A stretch of DNA of 64,000 nucleotides, taken from assembly GCA_949316235.1 (NCBI GenBank), contig OX438741.1, positions 14,757,124 through 14,821,123 on the forward strand, written 5' to 3'. The notes under the pieces were generated by a model, which worked only from the letters and a program-made list of their open reading frames with translations, was not told where the DNA came from and ran no database searches. The position numbers and the translations under genes were made by a program. The DNA is from Oegoconia quadripuncta (taxonomy: Eukaryota; Arthropoda; Insecta; Lepidoptera; Autostichidae). Of this stretch, positions 52,284-63,330 are shown piece after piece (the stretch's first letter is position 1; each line of letters opens with the position of its first letter).

Positions 52284-54044
52284 CTGCACACTCGCACGCT
52301 CAACACGGTCCCTCCGTCTGCCAGCCCGAGGTTCCCTCGAGCCGTGGGCCGCCCGCAAGGTGACCCATCGGACTACTCGTACCAGCCCACGATACCATTG
52401 ATTGTACAGCCACGTGAGTGCGGCAGGCACTGACTAAATCCCTAGTCGGTTCTTTTGTATTTCCTTGGAAACTAAACCCGAATTTAATTCTTATATTCTG
52501 TGTGGTAGGACAAGTGATAGTTCACCGACCACACAGACTGGCATACATACGCTGATTGACATACGTAAGAATTGCGTGTGAAGCTGACACTATCGCGTAG
52601 GTACGGATGCCCAGGGCGACATCTTGCGGACGACCTTAAATTGAGAGCCAACTATAGGCGCCCCCGCAATTGTAGACCCGCTGCTAATACTGCGCTCTCT
52701 CTACCAGGACCACAAGCCAAAAGTGTGTCACAGTTACATGTCGGTAGCTAGAAGCGTCCACACACCGCCACGCCATTTCGATGAGGCGGCTGCAGTATGT
52801 GATCGCTTCACGTGACCAACGACGTGTTGTCTGACATTCTCACACATATTAGACGAGAGAGACGTATACATATGCGGGGTGCATATAGGGGCAGCTTAAA
52901 TGTTGCCTAGTTAAGTCATTATTTAAGAAGATAAGTCCTTATCGATGTTTGTTCGGTAAATTGACAAATGTGGTCCACTCACTACTTGAAACTGAGATCG
53001 AGAGAAAAGACAGACAGCATGCTGTACGACAGAAGTGAACGGTGCTGATTGTAATATGCATTTACGCACACATACTCATCAAAAGGAAGCTGAGTGCCTG
53101 CTTTAGTTTATGTTATATTGGCTGTTCAAGGTGGATTCCAACACTGATACACGGGAGTGAATGCTGGGTCTTGGGTATGGCATGAAGGTAAAATTAGTGC
53201 AGTGGAAATAAGATCATTGAGAAGGATGAGAAAGGTAACTTAAAAAGATAGTGTAATTAGGCAGTTACGGGATGTGAAAGAATATGTAGCGACAAAGAGC
53301 TAGTTTGAGCATGTGGAGAGGATGAATGAAAAAGACTAGCGAAAGAGATACTCGAAGCGTGAATAGTAGTGTTGGGAGGGGAGGACTACAGCGAACGTAT
53401 CATAATCAAATCGGGTAAGAAAAAAAGAAAGGCCAAGTCAAGAGTACCCAAAACCCGTACCTGAGCGTGTGCGAATATTTTTATGAGAGTGGATGAAGCG
53501 AAAGAGGTGTGTCAGGATCGTAACAAGTATAAGTCTGTGATCTGTGCATGCGTTCTGTCTTTAGCTTTTTCTTGGTAAATCGATTATTGTGTTCTATTTT
53601 TTTATACTTTGAAACTAGAAGACTGTTTCCGTAAGTATCAACGACAAAAAAAAAACAAATATATACATTACCGACGATAAGGACTTATCCGTTTTAACAA
53701 CACACAAATCAAGGGTGAGAACACTTGGATCTCCCAATGAGAATCAAAACAGTGCAGCGAAGCTTCCGAAATTATTGTTTTATAGTTTGAGAAAATGGCG
53801 ATGATTTATAAGTTAGTGTCCATAGCTCATAAAAACAAGGGAGATATGTGCAACAAAAGCTACATGGTATATGAATACCAATAAGATTAGATTGAGTTAA
53901 CGCGTTAGTGATAACTAACACTGCTTTACAATTGGCCACACTACAAACTCGGACAAATTTACAATGGTGACATAAATCTCGCTTGTTTTATGATCTTACA
54001 TTTAAAAGTTCCTATTTCCTGCATTTTATTTAGACGGCTTAGTC

Positions 54045-54560
54045 GAAATTAGTGGTTAGGCAAACATATACCAGTCAAATAAAAACCAGTGGTATTGTAA
54101 ATGTAAACCAGTGGTTATGCAAATGTAAACCAGTAGTTAATTAAATGCAAACCAGTGGTTAGTCAAATGCACAATAGTGGTTATGCAAATGTAGTTAATT
54201 AAATGCAAACCAGTGGTTAGTCAAATGCACACTAGTGGTTATGCAAATGTAGTTAATTAAATGCAAACCAGTGGTTAGTCAAATGCACACTAGTGGTTAT
54301 GCAAATGTAAACCAGTAGTTAATTAAATGCAAACCAGTGGTTAGTCAAATGCACACTAGTGGTTATGCAAATGTAGTTAATTAAATGCAAACCAGTGGTT
54401 AGTCAAATGCACACTAGTGGTTATGCAAATGTAAACCAGTAGTTAATTAAATGCAAACAAGTGGTTAGTCAAATGCACACTAGTGGTTATGCAAATGTAA
54501 ACCAGTAGTTAATTAAATGCAATACATTGGTGAGCCAAATGCAAACCAGTGGTTACTTAA
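54045..54560. repeat. 58/66-bp minisatellite with POU octamers
   Basis: Seven exact ATGCAAAT octamers start at 54117, 54183, 54241, 54299, 54365, 54423 and 54489, spaced 58 or 66 bases. Each is followed by GTTAATTAAATGCAA. Shorter AACCAGTGGTTA subunits make up the rest. The 8-base difference is the presence or absence of AAACCAGT before AGTTAATTAA. Confidence 0.92.
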
Positions 54561-55387
54561 ATATAAAAATAGTGCAAGATTTCATTTTGTAATGAAATAG
54601 CAATCATTAATAAAGATTTTACATAGGTACACGTAAAATACAAGCGTGCAATTATCATGACCTACCTAATGCTACAGACTGTAGAATGTATGTGTCAAAC
54701 ATCCATTACAATATTTACCAATCATGTCAATGTTACATTATGTATGGTATTAATCAAAATATTGATTGAACACATATATAACACATATATTTATGGCTCT
54801 AAATAGGGTGGAGTCTTTACTCAATCATATTGTCAAAGCATGAAACAAAAATGAAATATGTTCGTATATCGACGAAAAGTGTAAGACAAATATCACTATA
54901 CAACTTATTCGAGTAATCATTAATATAATTAGGTGACATTCTTCATCTTAATTGATAGAAATTACATGCTCATTTCTAGTGACCGACTACAATGTATCCA
55001 TGGGACCATTCTTTGCGTATCTACAATCGCTTCGATCTCAACTCAGGAAAGTCATTCTAAGCACATGGCGAATTTTAAAGATTGAGGAGTCACCGTTGCC
55101 ATTGTAGAAATCCAAAAATGGCTACCCAACCCTTGTTAGTTTGGACATCACTGTGGTCAATCATTACAATAATTCAATAACATTTACACTTAACTTACGG
55201 AAGGATTTTCTGTTTTGTACCTAAGAAAAACCAGATATCACAGCAAAATTCCTGCACCAGTAGCGGTCCAATTACTTATAACCTTAGTTATAGATTTCAG
55301 AGCCGAATTCTGAAGTTAACTTCGAACAGACCAAAAAAGTGTTGTTAAATTAGACAAGAGAAGATGTAATGAGGTCGATTGTTATGT

Positions 55388-55501
55388 GACGAAACTAAAA
55401 CCACTTTCAAAGTAGTGCTGTCCCTTTCTTCCTGGAATAATAAGACGCGACAGTACTAGTCTAAAACTTTTTTTAGTTTAGAGAACATCAGAATCAACAC
55501 C
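55388..55501. mobile_element. MITE-P, decayed copy
   Basis: GAAACTAAAACCACTTTCAA, AGTAGTGCTGTCCCTTTCTT and TCTAAAACTTTTTTTAGTTT with AGAATCAACACC at the right; the left terminus is lost. Confidence 0.7.
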
Positions 55502-56524
55502 ATTGTCTAATATAAAAACACCAACTTCCTAGCCAATAGATTAATCAGATCTAAAGAATACCAGAAAATTATAAGACTGCAGTGTTAATGGACGATGGAC
55601 AAATGTAAGACCCAACAAGTGTTTGGATGCGATCTGATGAGGTTTCGAATTATTTAGAAAAAAAAAAGAATATCAAAATAAATAGGAAAGCTGGTCTTAG
55701 TGGCGGTGAATAAGACGCAATACTAAATATTTCATAAGACGGTCAACGGGCACCAGTTTGGTCCTGGCCTCGTGAGATTTACGGGTTGGCGCGTACCTTG
55801 CTCATGGTCTCAGTCTGGATGCTCAGCGAGGTCATATGCCAGGGTCCGTGCCATAGGCAGGTCTGCATGACGTTTAGTTTGAATGCCAATTTTAAATTAT
55901 TCATTAATTTGTAAACATTTATCATAAATCTTATCATTAACAAAGTTAATTAAAAGCCACACGTCAACAGTTTGTGTAGCGGGTTAAAATGTTAATTATG
56001 CAAATATTTGGGAATTCAGTCTGGTATCAATTCACATGTATTATCAATTCCATGGAATAAAACGCATATTATATATATCAAAAACATTAAAGCATAATTT
56101 GGAATTTATGGAGTTCTGAATTTAGTAATCTTCACTTGACAGATTTATTCGCAAATGTTCAATCACATAGAATATGAGTATCTGCTTTTAAACGATGCAT
56201 AGGTTTAGCTAAATCGTAATCCTGTATCCACCTGCAGGGCTACTATGATCGCCAAATGCATAAGTGCGGCCCTATCCAAAGGCATTTCAATGGAAATAAT
56301 AGATGTTAGTAGCCCTGTTGGGAGATTTTACCTTGTGCCTTATTCCGCTCGCTCTAACAAATGAAACGCAGTTTTAGAATGCGCATTATATTAGTCGTGA
56401 TAGAAACGCATTCTGCCAAATCGATTTTTGTAAATATTCTCACCTGTATGCCAGCATCTACACTAGCAAGGTGTCAACCAGAGGGTGTTCTATGATTAGC
56501 TACCTTCGACCTCAAACTCATTAC

Positions 56525-56790
56525 GGCCAGTACTAGGCTACCATAACCGATCAACAGTAGTACTTTGCACGTCGCCTATATAAGGTAGACCGTGCCCTGC
56601 GTGACTCTATTGGTACCCTAGACTAATCATCTCTGATATCAAGCTAGCATAACCGACCGAGAGTTACTCCTTCATAAACAGTAGTACTCTGCACGTCGTT
56701 TACTGAAAGTAGACGGTGCCCTGCGTGACTCTAATGATACCTTAGACGCTAGACTAATTGCCGGCCTGTACCAGGCTAGCATAGCTGAAC
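56525..56790. repeat. Two imperfect copies of a roughly 130-bp unit
   Basis: CAGTAGTACTTTGCACGTCG ... GTGCCCTGCGTGACTCTATT recurs as CAGTAGTACTCTGCACGTCG ... GTGCCCTGCGTGACTCTAAT. A third, more distant relative is at 47925-47990. Confidence 0.75.
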
Positions 56791-56896
56791 GAGCCATCTC
56801 CCTCTGCAATACTGGGTGGTGGGTAATGTCTCTGCGCCGTATTCACCGCACTACTATCAACCGGAAGGAGACAGCAGTAGCGTCAAGTCCACTCAC

Positions 56897-57010
56897 CCTC
56901 TTTGGAGTCGGGGCCGGCGTTCTTCGCGAGCGTGCGCAGGGCCGCCGCGAACGGCCCGCCCTTGTTCGGCGCGAGCTCGGTTCGCTTCGCGATCTTGTTC
57001 GCGCTCGCGC
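56897..57010 (-). CDS. GSE1-like protein, first exon seen (N-terminal motif)
   Basis: The acceptor GTTCATTGCAG is followed by GC (phase 1), and the donor is AAAGAGG|GTGAGT (phase 1). It encodes ASANKIAKRTELAPNKG, then GPFAAALRTLAKNAGPDSKE. The FAAALRTLAKNA block is the N-terminal signature of GSE1 (human FAAALRKLAKQA). The nine exons seen here make 1505 residues to the stop and their reading phases agree at every junction. The initiating exon was not found between here and 64000, so it is probably beyond the right edge or too short to see. The exon is GC-rich. Confidence 0.9.
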
Positions 57011-57539
57011 CTGCAATGAACGGAACCTCTGGTTAGGAACTTAGGACAAACCGACAACATTTAAAGACGATCTGTAACATGAAAGTATAGCCGTTTATAT
57101 TTGTTGGTTATTAAAATTTTTGCGTTCGATTTATTCGTTTCATATTGTCTCCATTTCTGAAGTCGTAAACTTCGAGAGATCGACGAGTTTCCTTAACTCA
57201 TTTGTAAATGACAAGACTAACCGTTTTTACAATTTATAAATATGTACGCTAAAGACAATCAATATACACCAATAATATTCGTTATTTTGCGCGGTGCGTC
57301 CATGAAGGTAAACAGTCAGGTCGGGCAGAATAAAATATATTTTTTTACTTCATGTTTTATCGATATGTAATTAATTACTATGTAGCATAAACGGTTTAAG
57401 TGTAAGGTGTAGTTGAGGATACGTTTCACGGTTAAAAAACGAACATGGCGCCCGAAAATACAAAATCTGTCGAATTTTTTTGGGTTTTCAAATATTTACA
57501 GTGTTATTTTTCTAATAGGTCCTTGATATTTATATATAT

Positions 57540-57850
57540 TATACCAGATGATTTTTTACCGTAAAGAAAATAATAGGGCACATTAGGTAATTGAAACAAT
57601 ATTAGTATAGTATAGTATAATATATATATAAATATCGGTATAGGTAGTTTAATTTTATTTTTTCAAAAAACGCACGCGCCGGCCTTATATTGAGGCTACA
57701 AACGCGACCGTCAAATGCCACAAAGTTTTATTATATTTTAAGGATTTGATGAAAAAAGAAATTAAACTAGGTACCTATGCCAATACCTTCTAGTTCAATT
57801 ACCTAATATGCCCTATTTTTTCCTTACGGTAAAAAAACACATCCAGTATA
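57540..57850. mobile_element. MITE-Y, intact
   Basis: The ends ATACCAGATGATTTTTTACC and GTAAAAAAACACATCCAGTAT are inverted, and the subterminal TAGGGCACATTAGGTAATTG and CAATTACCTAATATGCCCTA pair as well. The middle is ACGCACGCGCCGGCC and ACGCGACCGTCAAATG. Confidence 0.85.
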
Positions 57851-58047
57851 TGCTTACTTCTTCATTACTATGATTACTCTAGCAATCCGTTATGAATTAA
57901 ATAAAACTTTAAGGTTTACATACAGCAAGACATTATGCTATTATTAATTTGGTAAGTTTTCGATTTAATTCAACAAAACATTATGCTATATTAAATATTT
58001 AAAAAAAAACAATAAAACTGTACTCATTATGATTGACTGGACCTTCA

Positions 58048-58221
58048 CAGAGTAGGCGAAGTGCGAGTTTTACCTCGTTTTTAACTTTACCATCGCGTTT
58101 ACGCGAAAAGTATCTATCAAAAAAATCGTTTTGCAAACTATCCGCTAAAGGCGCTGCATATTTCTTCATAAAAATCGTCACGTGAACGCGGTAGTAAATG
58201 TAAGTCGAAACAAAGCTCACA
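58048..58221. mobile_element. MITE with GTGTGAG-type termini, second copy
   Basis: GTGCGAGTTTTACCTCG, TTAACTTTACCATCGCGTTT and AAGTCGAAACAAAGCTCACAC match 18375-18546. Confidence 0.72.
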
Positions 58222-58854
58222 CTGGCATTCGACATGTAACAACCCAGTGACTCGATGATCGCCCCAGGTTTACCCTCAATGACTACCCCACTACACAAAT
58301 ATAATAACGATGCAATCAAACATAAATCATCCTATATGACGTTGTCAGCGTTGTATTGCTAAATATTCCTGACTCTGCCGGATATAACCACCCCTCGCCC
58401 CACTAATTATATTAACGATTTAACTAAAAAAAAATGTAAATTCACCTCCTGCCAGTAATTGAGGTGCCATGTGCCAACGGGTACACATTTAGGAATAGTA
58501 AAATATTGTGTAAATATATTTCGGAAATGGAGATAAAACTTTAAGTAGGTACATAAATGTCTAAATTGTGCGTTTTGTCATGTGTCTGTCTGTGCTATGT
58601 CACTGTGATTGTTCTATTTTTATGTGTAATAATATTTACTTATTTATTTGTTCTAGACGGTGAAGGGTGAAGATAATAAAATAAAACGAGGACTCATTAA
58701 ACCGGTCATTCTTTCCCGTGACTTTTCCTCTACGTTGTCATTGGCAGAATTTATTGTGTCAATATGGCCAATAACAAAGGCCAAAAAAAAAATAGTAAAA
58801 TAATTTGCTTACATAAATTAAACTTACGAACCAAACGCACTATTAGTTAATCTG
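58222..58854. other. Non-coding DNA, nothing recognised
   Basis: AT-rich; no gene, repeat family or exon was recognised. Confidence 0.5.
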
Positions 58855-58999
58855 GGCTATAAATAAATAAATATCCTTGGACATACATACAATGTCATCT
58901 AGTTCCACATTAAGCAACTGTAGGCTTCTTGTGTTGTGGATACCAGATGGTTGATATACTACATAAATATATATATTTTTTTTTGTAAATAAATACTTA
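58855..58999 (-). repeat. SINE-A, tail part (split by a Helitron-like element)
   Basis: TCCTTGGACATACATACAAT, GTCATCTAGTTCCACATTAA and GTAAATAAATACTTA, continuing at 59227. Confidence 0.85.
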
Positions 59000-59226
59000 T
59001 CTAACTATTATTATGTATGCGAAAGTTTGTTTGTTTGTTTGTTGCTCAATCACGGCGAAACGGATGAACGGATTTGGATGAAATTTGGTATATAGGTAGA
59101 CCATACCCTGGATTAAGATATGGGATATTTTTTATACCGATAAAGTGAGTAGTTAGTTTCCGTGGGATAAACAAATTTCCGCGATAAAGTTATTCCACGC
59201 AGGCGAAGCCCCGGGCGAAAAGCTAG
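59000..59226 (+). mobile_element. Helitron-like element (227 bp) inserted between A and T
   Basis: It starts TCTAACTATTATTATGTATG and ends with a GC-rich hairpin region (GCAGGCGAAGCCCCGGGCG) and AAAAGCTAG. The base before is A and the base after is T, with no duplication. Removing it restores ATACTTA|TTATAAAT, exactly the sequence of the uninterrupted SINE-A near 3886. No Rep/helicase gene is present. Confidence 0.83.
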
Positions 59227-59363
59227 TTATAAATAAAAACACCCATAACTCGGGTGCACGTGTCCGTATTCATTATACAAACATATGCCCCTAGCGGGAT
59301 TCAAACCCGCGACCTTTTAGTAAAGTGGTCAGAGTTTCTAACCACTACACCAAACCTGTCGTC
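59227..59363 (-). repeat. SINE-A, head part
   Basis: CCCATAACTCGGGTGCACG, TAGCGGGATTCAAACCCGCG and TCTAACCACTACACCAAACC; the continuation of 58855-58999. Confidence 0.85.
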
Positions 59364-59390
59364 TAATTTAAATTACTACTAACAATTTTG

Positions 59391-59645
59391 CTTGTTTTTT
59401 TTTTTATGATTGACTGGATTCGCGTTTGGCCACAATATCACCTGATGGAAAGTGACGATGTGGTCGGAGATGAAGCACACGATCTCAGTAAATGCCTATT
59501 CACTCTGCTCTTGAAGATCCCAAGGTTGTAGGATTCAGGAAAGACTGACGCCGGAAGGGAGTTCCATGCCTTGGCTGTTCGGATGATGAATGAAGAATCG
59601 AACTTCTTAGTGCGAATGTTCGGTATATTAACTATATACGGGTGG
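59391..59645 (-). repeat. LINE 3' end with A tail
   Basis: A T run, then GATTGACTGGATTCGCGTTT, ATCACCTGATGGAAAGTGAC, CTGCTCTTGAAGATCCCAAG and AGGGAGTTCCATGCCTTGGC. It is shared in part with 51275-51420 and 10490-10610. No intact frame. Confidence 0.7.
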
Positions 59646-60109
59646 AATCCCTCCCCACGCCTTTAACTAAGGTTTAACTAAGGTGTCAGTTTAACTAAGG
59701 TAAAATGCCAGGTTTTATCGGGCGAATGCCAAATAAAACCTGGCATTCGCCCTTAGCGTGCCGTAAATATGAGCTAAATGGCCTCGGGTATTGTTGTTCC
59801 TGTTGGATTGCGAAGAAATGAAAGAGAAGCGGCTGGTTGAGGAGATAACATAAAAGTATTGTTTATGAATAAATCCATTTTCCTTAAGGGGCGATACGTC
59901 GTCAGAGCTCCATCCTGCTCAATCAGGTGCATGTTTGTATAAGTCTATACCGCTCATTCCATTTCTCGCGCACGTAAAATATGGATACTTATTACCTTTT
60001 TATAAGGAAAGTAAAGCATGTTTTGAAAATGTAAATCACATAATCACTCAACAATTCGTGATGCTACATAAAGTATGTAGTGGTAGAGCCACGCTGTAAG
60101 CTATTATCT

Positions 60110-60482
60110 TGCAGCATGAATGGGCCGGCTCGACCGGGGAAGTACCACCCTCTCGCAGAAGACCGACGTCTGAGTAGTGGCATTTTGCCACTGCGCTTCG
60201 TCCGGTGAGCGAGGGCGCCGGAGGCCCACCTTCCCGTCTCTCTCCAGAATGGTAGCGGTATTTAAAGAGTTAGTACCCCAGGAGGGTACCAGCACTATTA
60301 GTGCTGGAGAATCCCTCATCGCTCAGGCTGCCCTACTTATTCTGGGGTGGACACCTTCCTCAAAGGCCGGCAACGCATCTGTGACCCTTTTGGTGTTGCG
60401 CGTGTCCATGGGCGGCGCTGATTGCTTTCCATCAGGTGATCCGCATGCTCGTTTGCCGCCCTCTCATATATAAAAAAAAAAA
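60110..60482 (+). repeat. LINE 3' end with A tail
   Basis: AGGCCGGCAACGCATCTGTG, ACCCTTTTGGTGTTGCGCGT, GGGCGGCGCTGATTGCTTTC and CTCATATATAAAAAAAAAAAA; the same end as 35336-35470, on the other strand. The 98-codon frame at 60177-60473 lies within this repeat. Confidence 0.75.
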
Positions 60483-60639
60483 AAGTATTTACGTAACGTT
60501 TATTAACTTTATTTAAGTCGTGTTTTCGAAATGCTCAGTTAGTAGAAGCCCTAAGTGAATGATTAGCGTATTGCTGATAAAACGGGGCTGGTCTTAAGCA
60601 CGTGAACTATAATCGTTCCCTGAACGAAAGTTTTTGATG

Positions 60640-60775
60640 TAGGTACCCTGTCAGTGAAATCAACGATTGCGCGTTCGAATCTCGCGAGGGGTAGAGTTCG
60701 TGTGATGTAAACGAACATTTATTCCCGAGTCATGGATGTTTATATAAATATTAAAGTATGTTTATCCGTTCACGC
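60640..60775 (+). repeat. SINE-A' head and middle
   Basis: CCCTGTCAGTGAAATCAACG, GCGTTCGAATCTCGCGAGGG and GTCATGGATGTTTATATAAA; it is cut off at GTTTATCCGTT and followed by a CACGCAGGCGAAGCCGTGAG scrap of a Helitron-like end. Confidence 0.7.
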
Positions 60776-60799
60776 AGGCGAAGCCGTGAGTAAACAGTA

Positions 60800-61230
60800 G
60801 ACTACAACGAGCGTCCAACCACGAAACTGTCGGTACAAGCCAATGTAAACGGCCCTTTACTAAACAATTCTAGGTAGTCATTAAACTATTGGAGCGACAT
60901 GTGGTCGGTAATACGGCACGCCACAGTCGGTGACTCCCGGACCGATTAATCGCACCGATCTGACAAATTGTCCAGTTCCGTCACGTCACGTGGTGAGGAA
61001 CGGACCGTAGTTTTTTTTGGGGGAGACATTATTCAGATTGTTATCAGCCACCATGAGGTAACTGTCGCTTTGACACATGAGACAGTAAAATTGTACTATT
61101 CCAAAGGTCATTTGGAGGTAGGGCTACCATTGGTAGGTTTGTCCTAGTTTGCACGGGATTTTGAAAAGTCCAGATTTTCTCCCAAAACTTGGCACTGAAA
61201 ATTACATCATCAGCCCGTAAACATCATATA
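60800..61230. other. Non-coding DNA, nothing recognised
   Basis: No gene or clear repeat family. Confidence 0.5.
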
Positions 61231-61231
61231 T

Positions 61232-61506
61232 ATAGGCCATCCCTCGTATATGAGGGAGTATGGACCATAGTCCACCACGCTGGCCCAATGCGGGTTGGTT
61301 GGAGACTTCACATACCTTTGAATTTTTATTTCTCAGGCATGCAGGTTTCCTCACGATGTTTTCCTTCACCGTTTAAGAGAGCAGTCCGATAAATGCACAT
61401 AAGTAATTAAATTAAATTTAATAACTCTTTGGTACATGACCTGCCTGAGAATCGAACCCGGACTCCCTAAATTGGGAGACCGCGTCTTAACCACTGAGCC
61501 ACCGAC
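61232..61506 (-). repeat. SINE with a second tRNA-like head type
   Basis: Read on the - strand: CGTCGGTGGCTCAGTGGTTA, GGAGTCCGGGTTCGATTCTC (B-box), then a body whose complement includes GCATGCAGGTTTCCTCACGA and TGTTTTCCTTCACCG, a well-known lepidopteran repeat. Its head resembles the SINE-B head at 6498. Confidence 0.78.
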
Positions 61507-61509
61507 GAG

Positions 61510-62310
61510 AAGCCAGTGGGGGGTCCCGTTTATCCGTTATAGGTACGATTTCCATCAAACATGCAGCTACAAAATCGCGGTTATTCGTTTTTCCGAGGCC
61601 AAACCGTATTTTCCCTAGGCTAACAGTACTTAGCCTGCAACAGGTTGCGATACTAGCAACATGTTGACTGACAACAAGTCAGCAACAGGTTTGTTTATAA
61701 AAAGATAACGGCCAATTTACTGAATCGATTTGCATAAAATATGACAGAGAGAGGAGAACTTCAAATTCCACGCGGACCTAAAACACACCTGTTCTTATGT
61801 AAATTTTTAGATAGATTTTTTTCTATCGTCGAAGCAATGGCGGTTCATTATCACATCTAAGCAATTTACTGTTAGGACACAGGCAATTCCCCCACAATGG
61901 GGTGGTTAGGGAGGGGGTAGAGACTTCGGCAAACCTCGTTTCGCCGCCAGTATTTAATTTAAGAAGCGTATTACCAGACAGATGCTATAAAGATTTAACT
62001 TTAAAGTCAGCAAAGCTCAGCAATGCATGTTCTATTAGATATAGAGATATAAACCTGCCTTTAGAGACTACATAGCTACTGTTTCTCGGGCTGACCTCAC
62101 AATTGACCCGCTCGATCAAAGCGTCCCGCGCTAATGCATTGAACGGGCCACGCTACGCTCCACTCAAAGTGTCATCTATCGTGTTAGCGCACACACACGC
62201 AAGACCGACACTCGGTTTGTACTCGTATGAGGTAAACACTGGAAATATTTATCCAATTCTGAAAATTCTTTCACTAACAGATCACGCGAAGGTCGCGGAC
62301 GGAAAGATTG
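61510..62310. other. Non-coding DNA, nothing recognised
   Basis: No gene was recognised. CCGCGCTAATGCATT near 62130 is echoed in inverted form near 62810, which may mark a decayed element. Confidence 0.4.
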
Positions 62311-62324
62311 GTTTATATAGAAAG

Positions 62325-62590
62325 GGGGGCCCGCTTCACTTTAATCACACCGTTGAGTGAAGATGCGGCCGAAGGTGTTACCCCGATTTTATTTGGTGTA
62401 CGAGCTATCTTATGTCTAACAATGCGGCATTGTTACGACACAACAACGCTATCAACATCACTGCTTGGCGGCAGACTTTGATATGATGGTAGCTAGCCAG
62501 GTGGACATTTAAAAATTTTCTACCACCAGCCAAACCGAGTACTAAACATGTACCCTGCTGGGGAAACAACCCGGGACCTCCGTTTTGTAC
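62325..62590 (-). repeat. SINE-B, diverged
   Basis: TGAGTGAAGATGCGGCCGAA, GGTAGCTAGCCAGGTGGACA, CCAAACCGAGTACTAAACAT and GGGGAAACAACCCGGGACCT; tail and head are both decayed. Confidence 0.75.
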
Positions 62591-62599
62591 ACTATTATT

Positions 62600-63175
62600 T
62601 AAATTGAACTATGAAGATGGTAAATATGGTATATGATTTCATGCTGACGAATCCTGAGTCGCTTTATACGACAGCCAGAAATGGTTTGGTCCTTTCTACT
62701 CAGACAGACGTCACCATTAAAGGGTCCAATATATTCTCATGGTGTCCCAACATACAAGCAACTTAATCGATGTATATCATTGACCCTGCGTCATGCGTGC
62801 TCCGCATAATGCATTAGCGCGGGTCATATTAATGGAGCAGTCAATTGAGGAGTCAAGTGGAGCGACAGCCCGGGGCTGCGCCATCGGAGTTGTGGGCCGT
62901 CATCTAGCGATTGCCTTTTGTTACGAATGACCTACCGAAATAGCCCAGCGGATTAGTAACTTAAAGTGGCAGTGAGTAATGCACATAGCTCGAGGAACTG
63001 ATGGCCGTTAGGGATTTGGAGTGGAAACAAGGTTATGAGCTAGTTAAGGTCGTCTGGATACATATCGTCTTGTCTATTAAGGTGATAATAATGTACATTG
63101 TACACATACAAATACACACCAATAACACTGGAAATAGATGTTTTTTGTTTTATGATCAGCAGGACAGCTGTTTAA
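62600..63175. other. Non-coding DNA, nothing recognised
   Basis: No gene or repeat family identified. Confidence 0.5.
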
Positions 63176-63179
63176 AATT

Positions 63180-63330
63180 TACAAAAAGTGTATTTTTTTT
63201 AACTTTATTTATGTTTAGGGACTTGTCCACATTAAGACATGTCAGTCCCATTGTTTCCCTAGTTTGCATACATTAATTTAGCTGGACAAAGTTACGGAGG
63301 GGTACCCCGAAGTGCAACTAAATGACTAGC
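63180..63330 (+). repeat. Retroelement end shared with 39095-39245
   Basis: GACATGTCAGTCCCATTGTT, GGACAAAGTTACGGAGGGGT and ACCCCGAAGTGCAACTAAAT, complementary to the other copy. Confidence 0.7.

Larger units (their letters stand above)
52284..56896 (-). other. GSE1-like intron with minisatellite
   Basis: Donor GAGG|GTGAGT, acceptor TGTGCAG. It contains the octamer minisatellite (54045-54560), a decayed MITE-P (55388-55501) and a duplicated unit (56525-56790). 52440-54040, 54600-55380 and 55510-56500 show nothing recognised. Confidence 0.8.

Noticed and set aside
52122..52433. 102- and 78-codon frames over the Ala-rich exon
   Set aside because: They run through the acceptor site and are not in the phase required by neighbouring GSE1-like exons.
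54045..54560. CRISPR-like regular array
   Set aside because: There are no unique spacers between constant repeats; it is a eukaryotic minisatellite with spacing of 58 or 66 bases.
57999..58319. 106-codon - strand frame
   Set aside because: It overlaps the MITE at 58048-58221, a repeat with a second copy at 18375-18546.
60104..60473. Frames of 71 and 98 codons
   Set aside because: They lie inside an A-tailed LINE 3' end that is repeated at 35336-35470.
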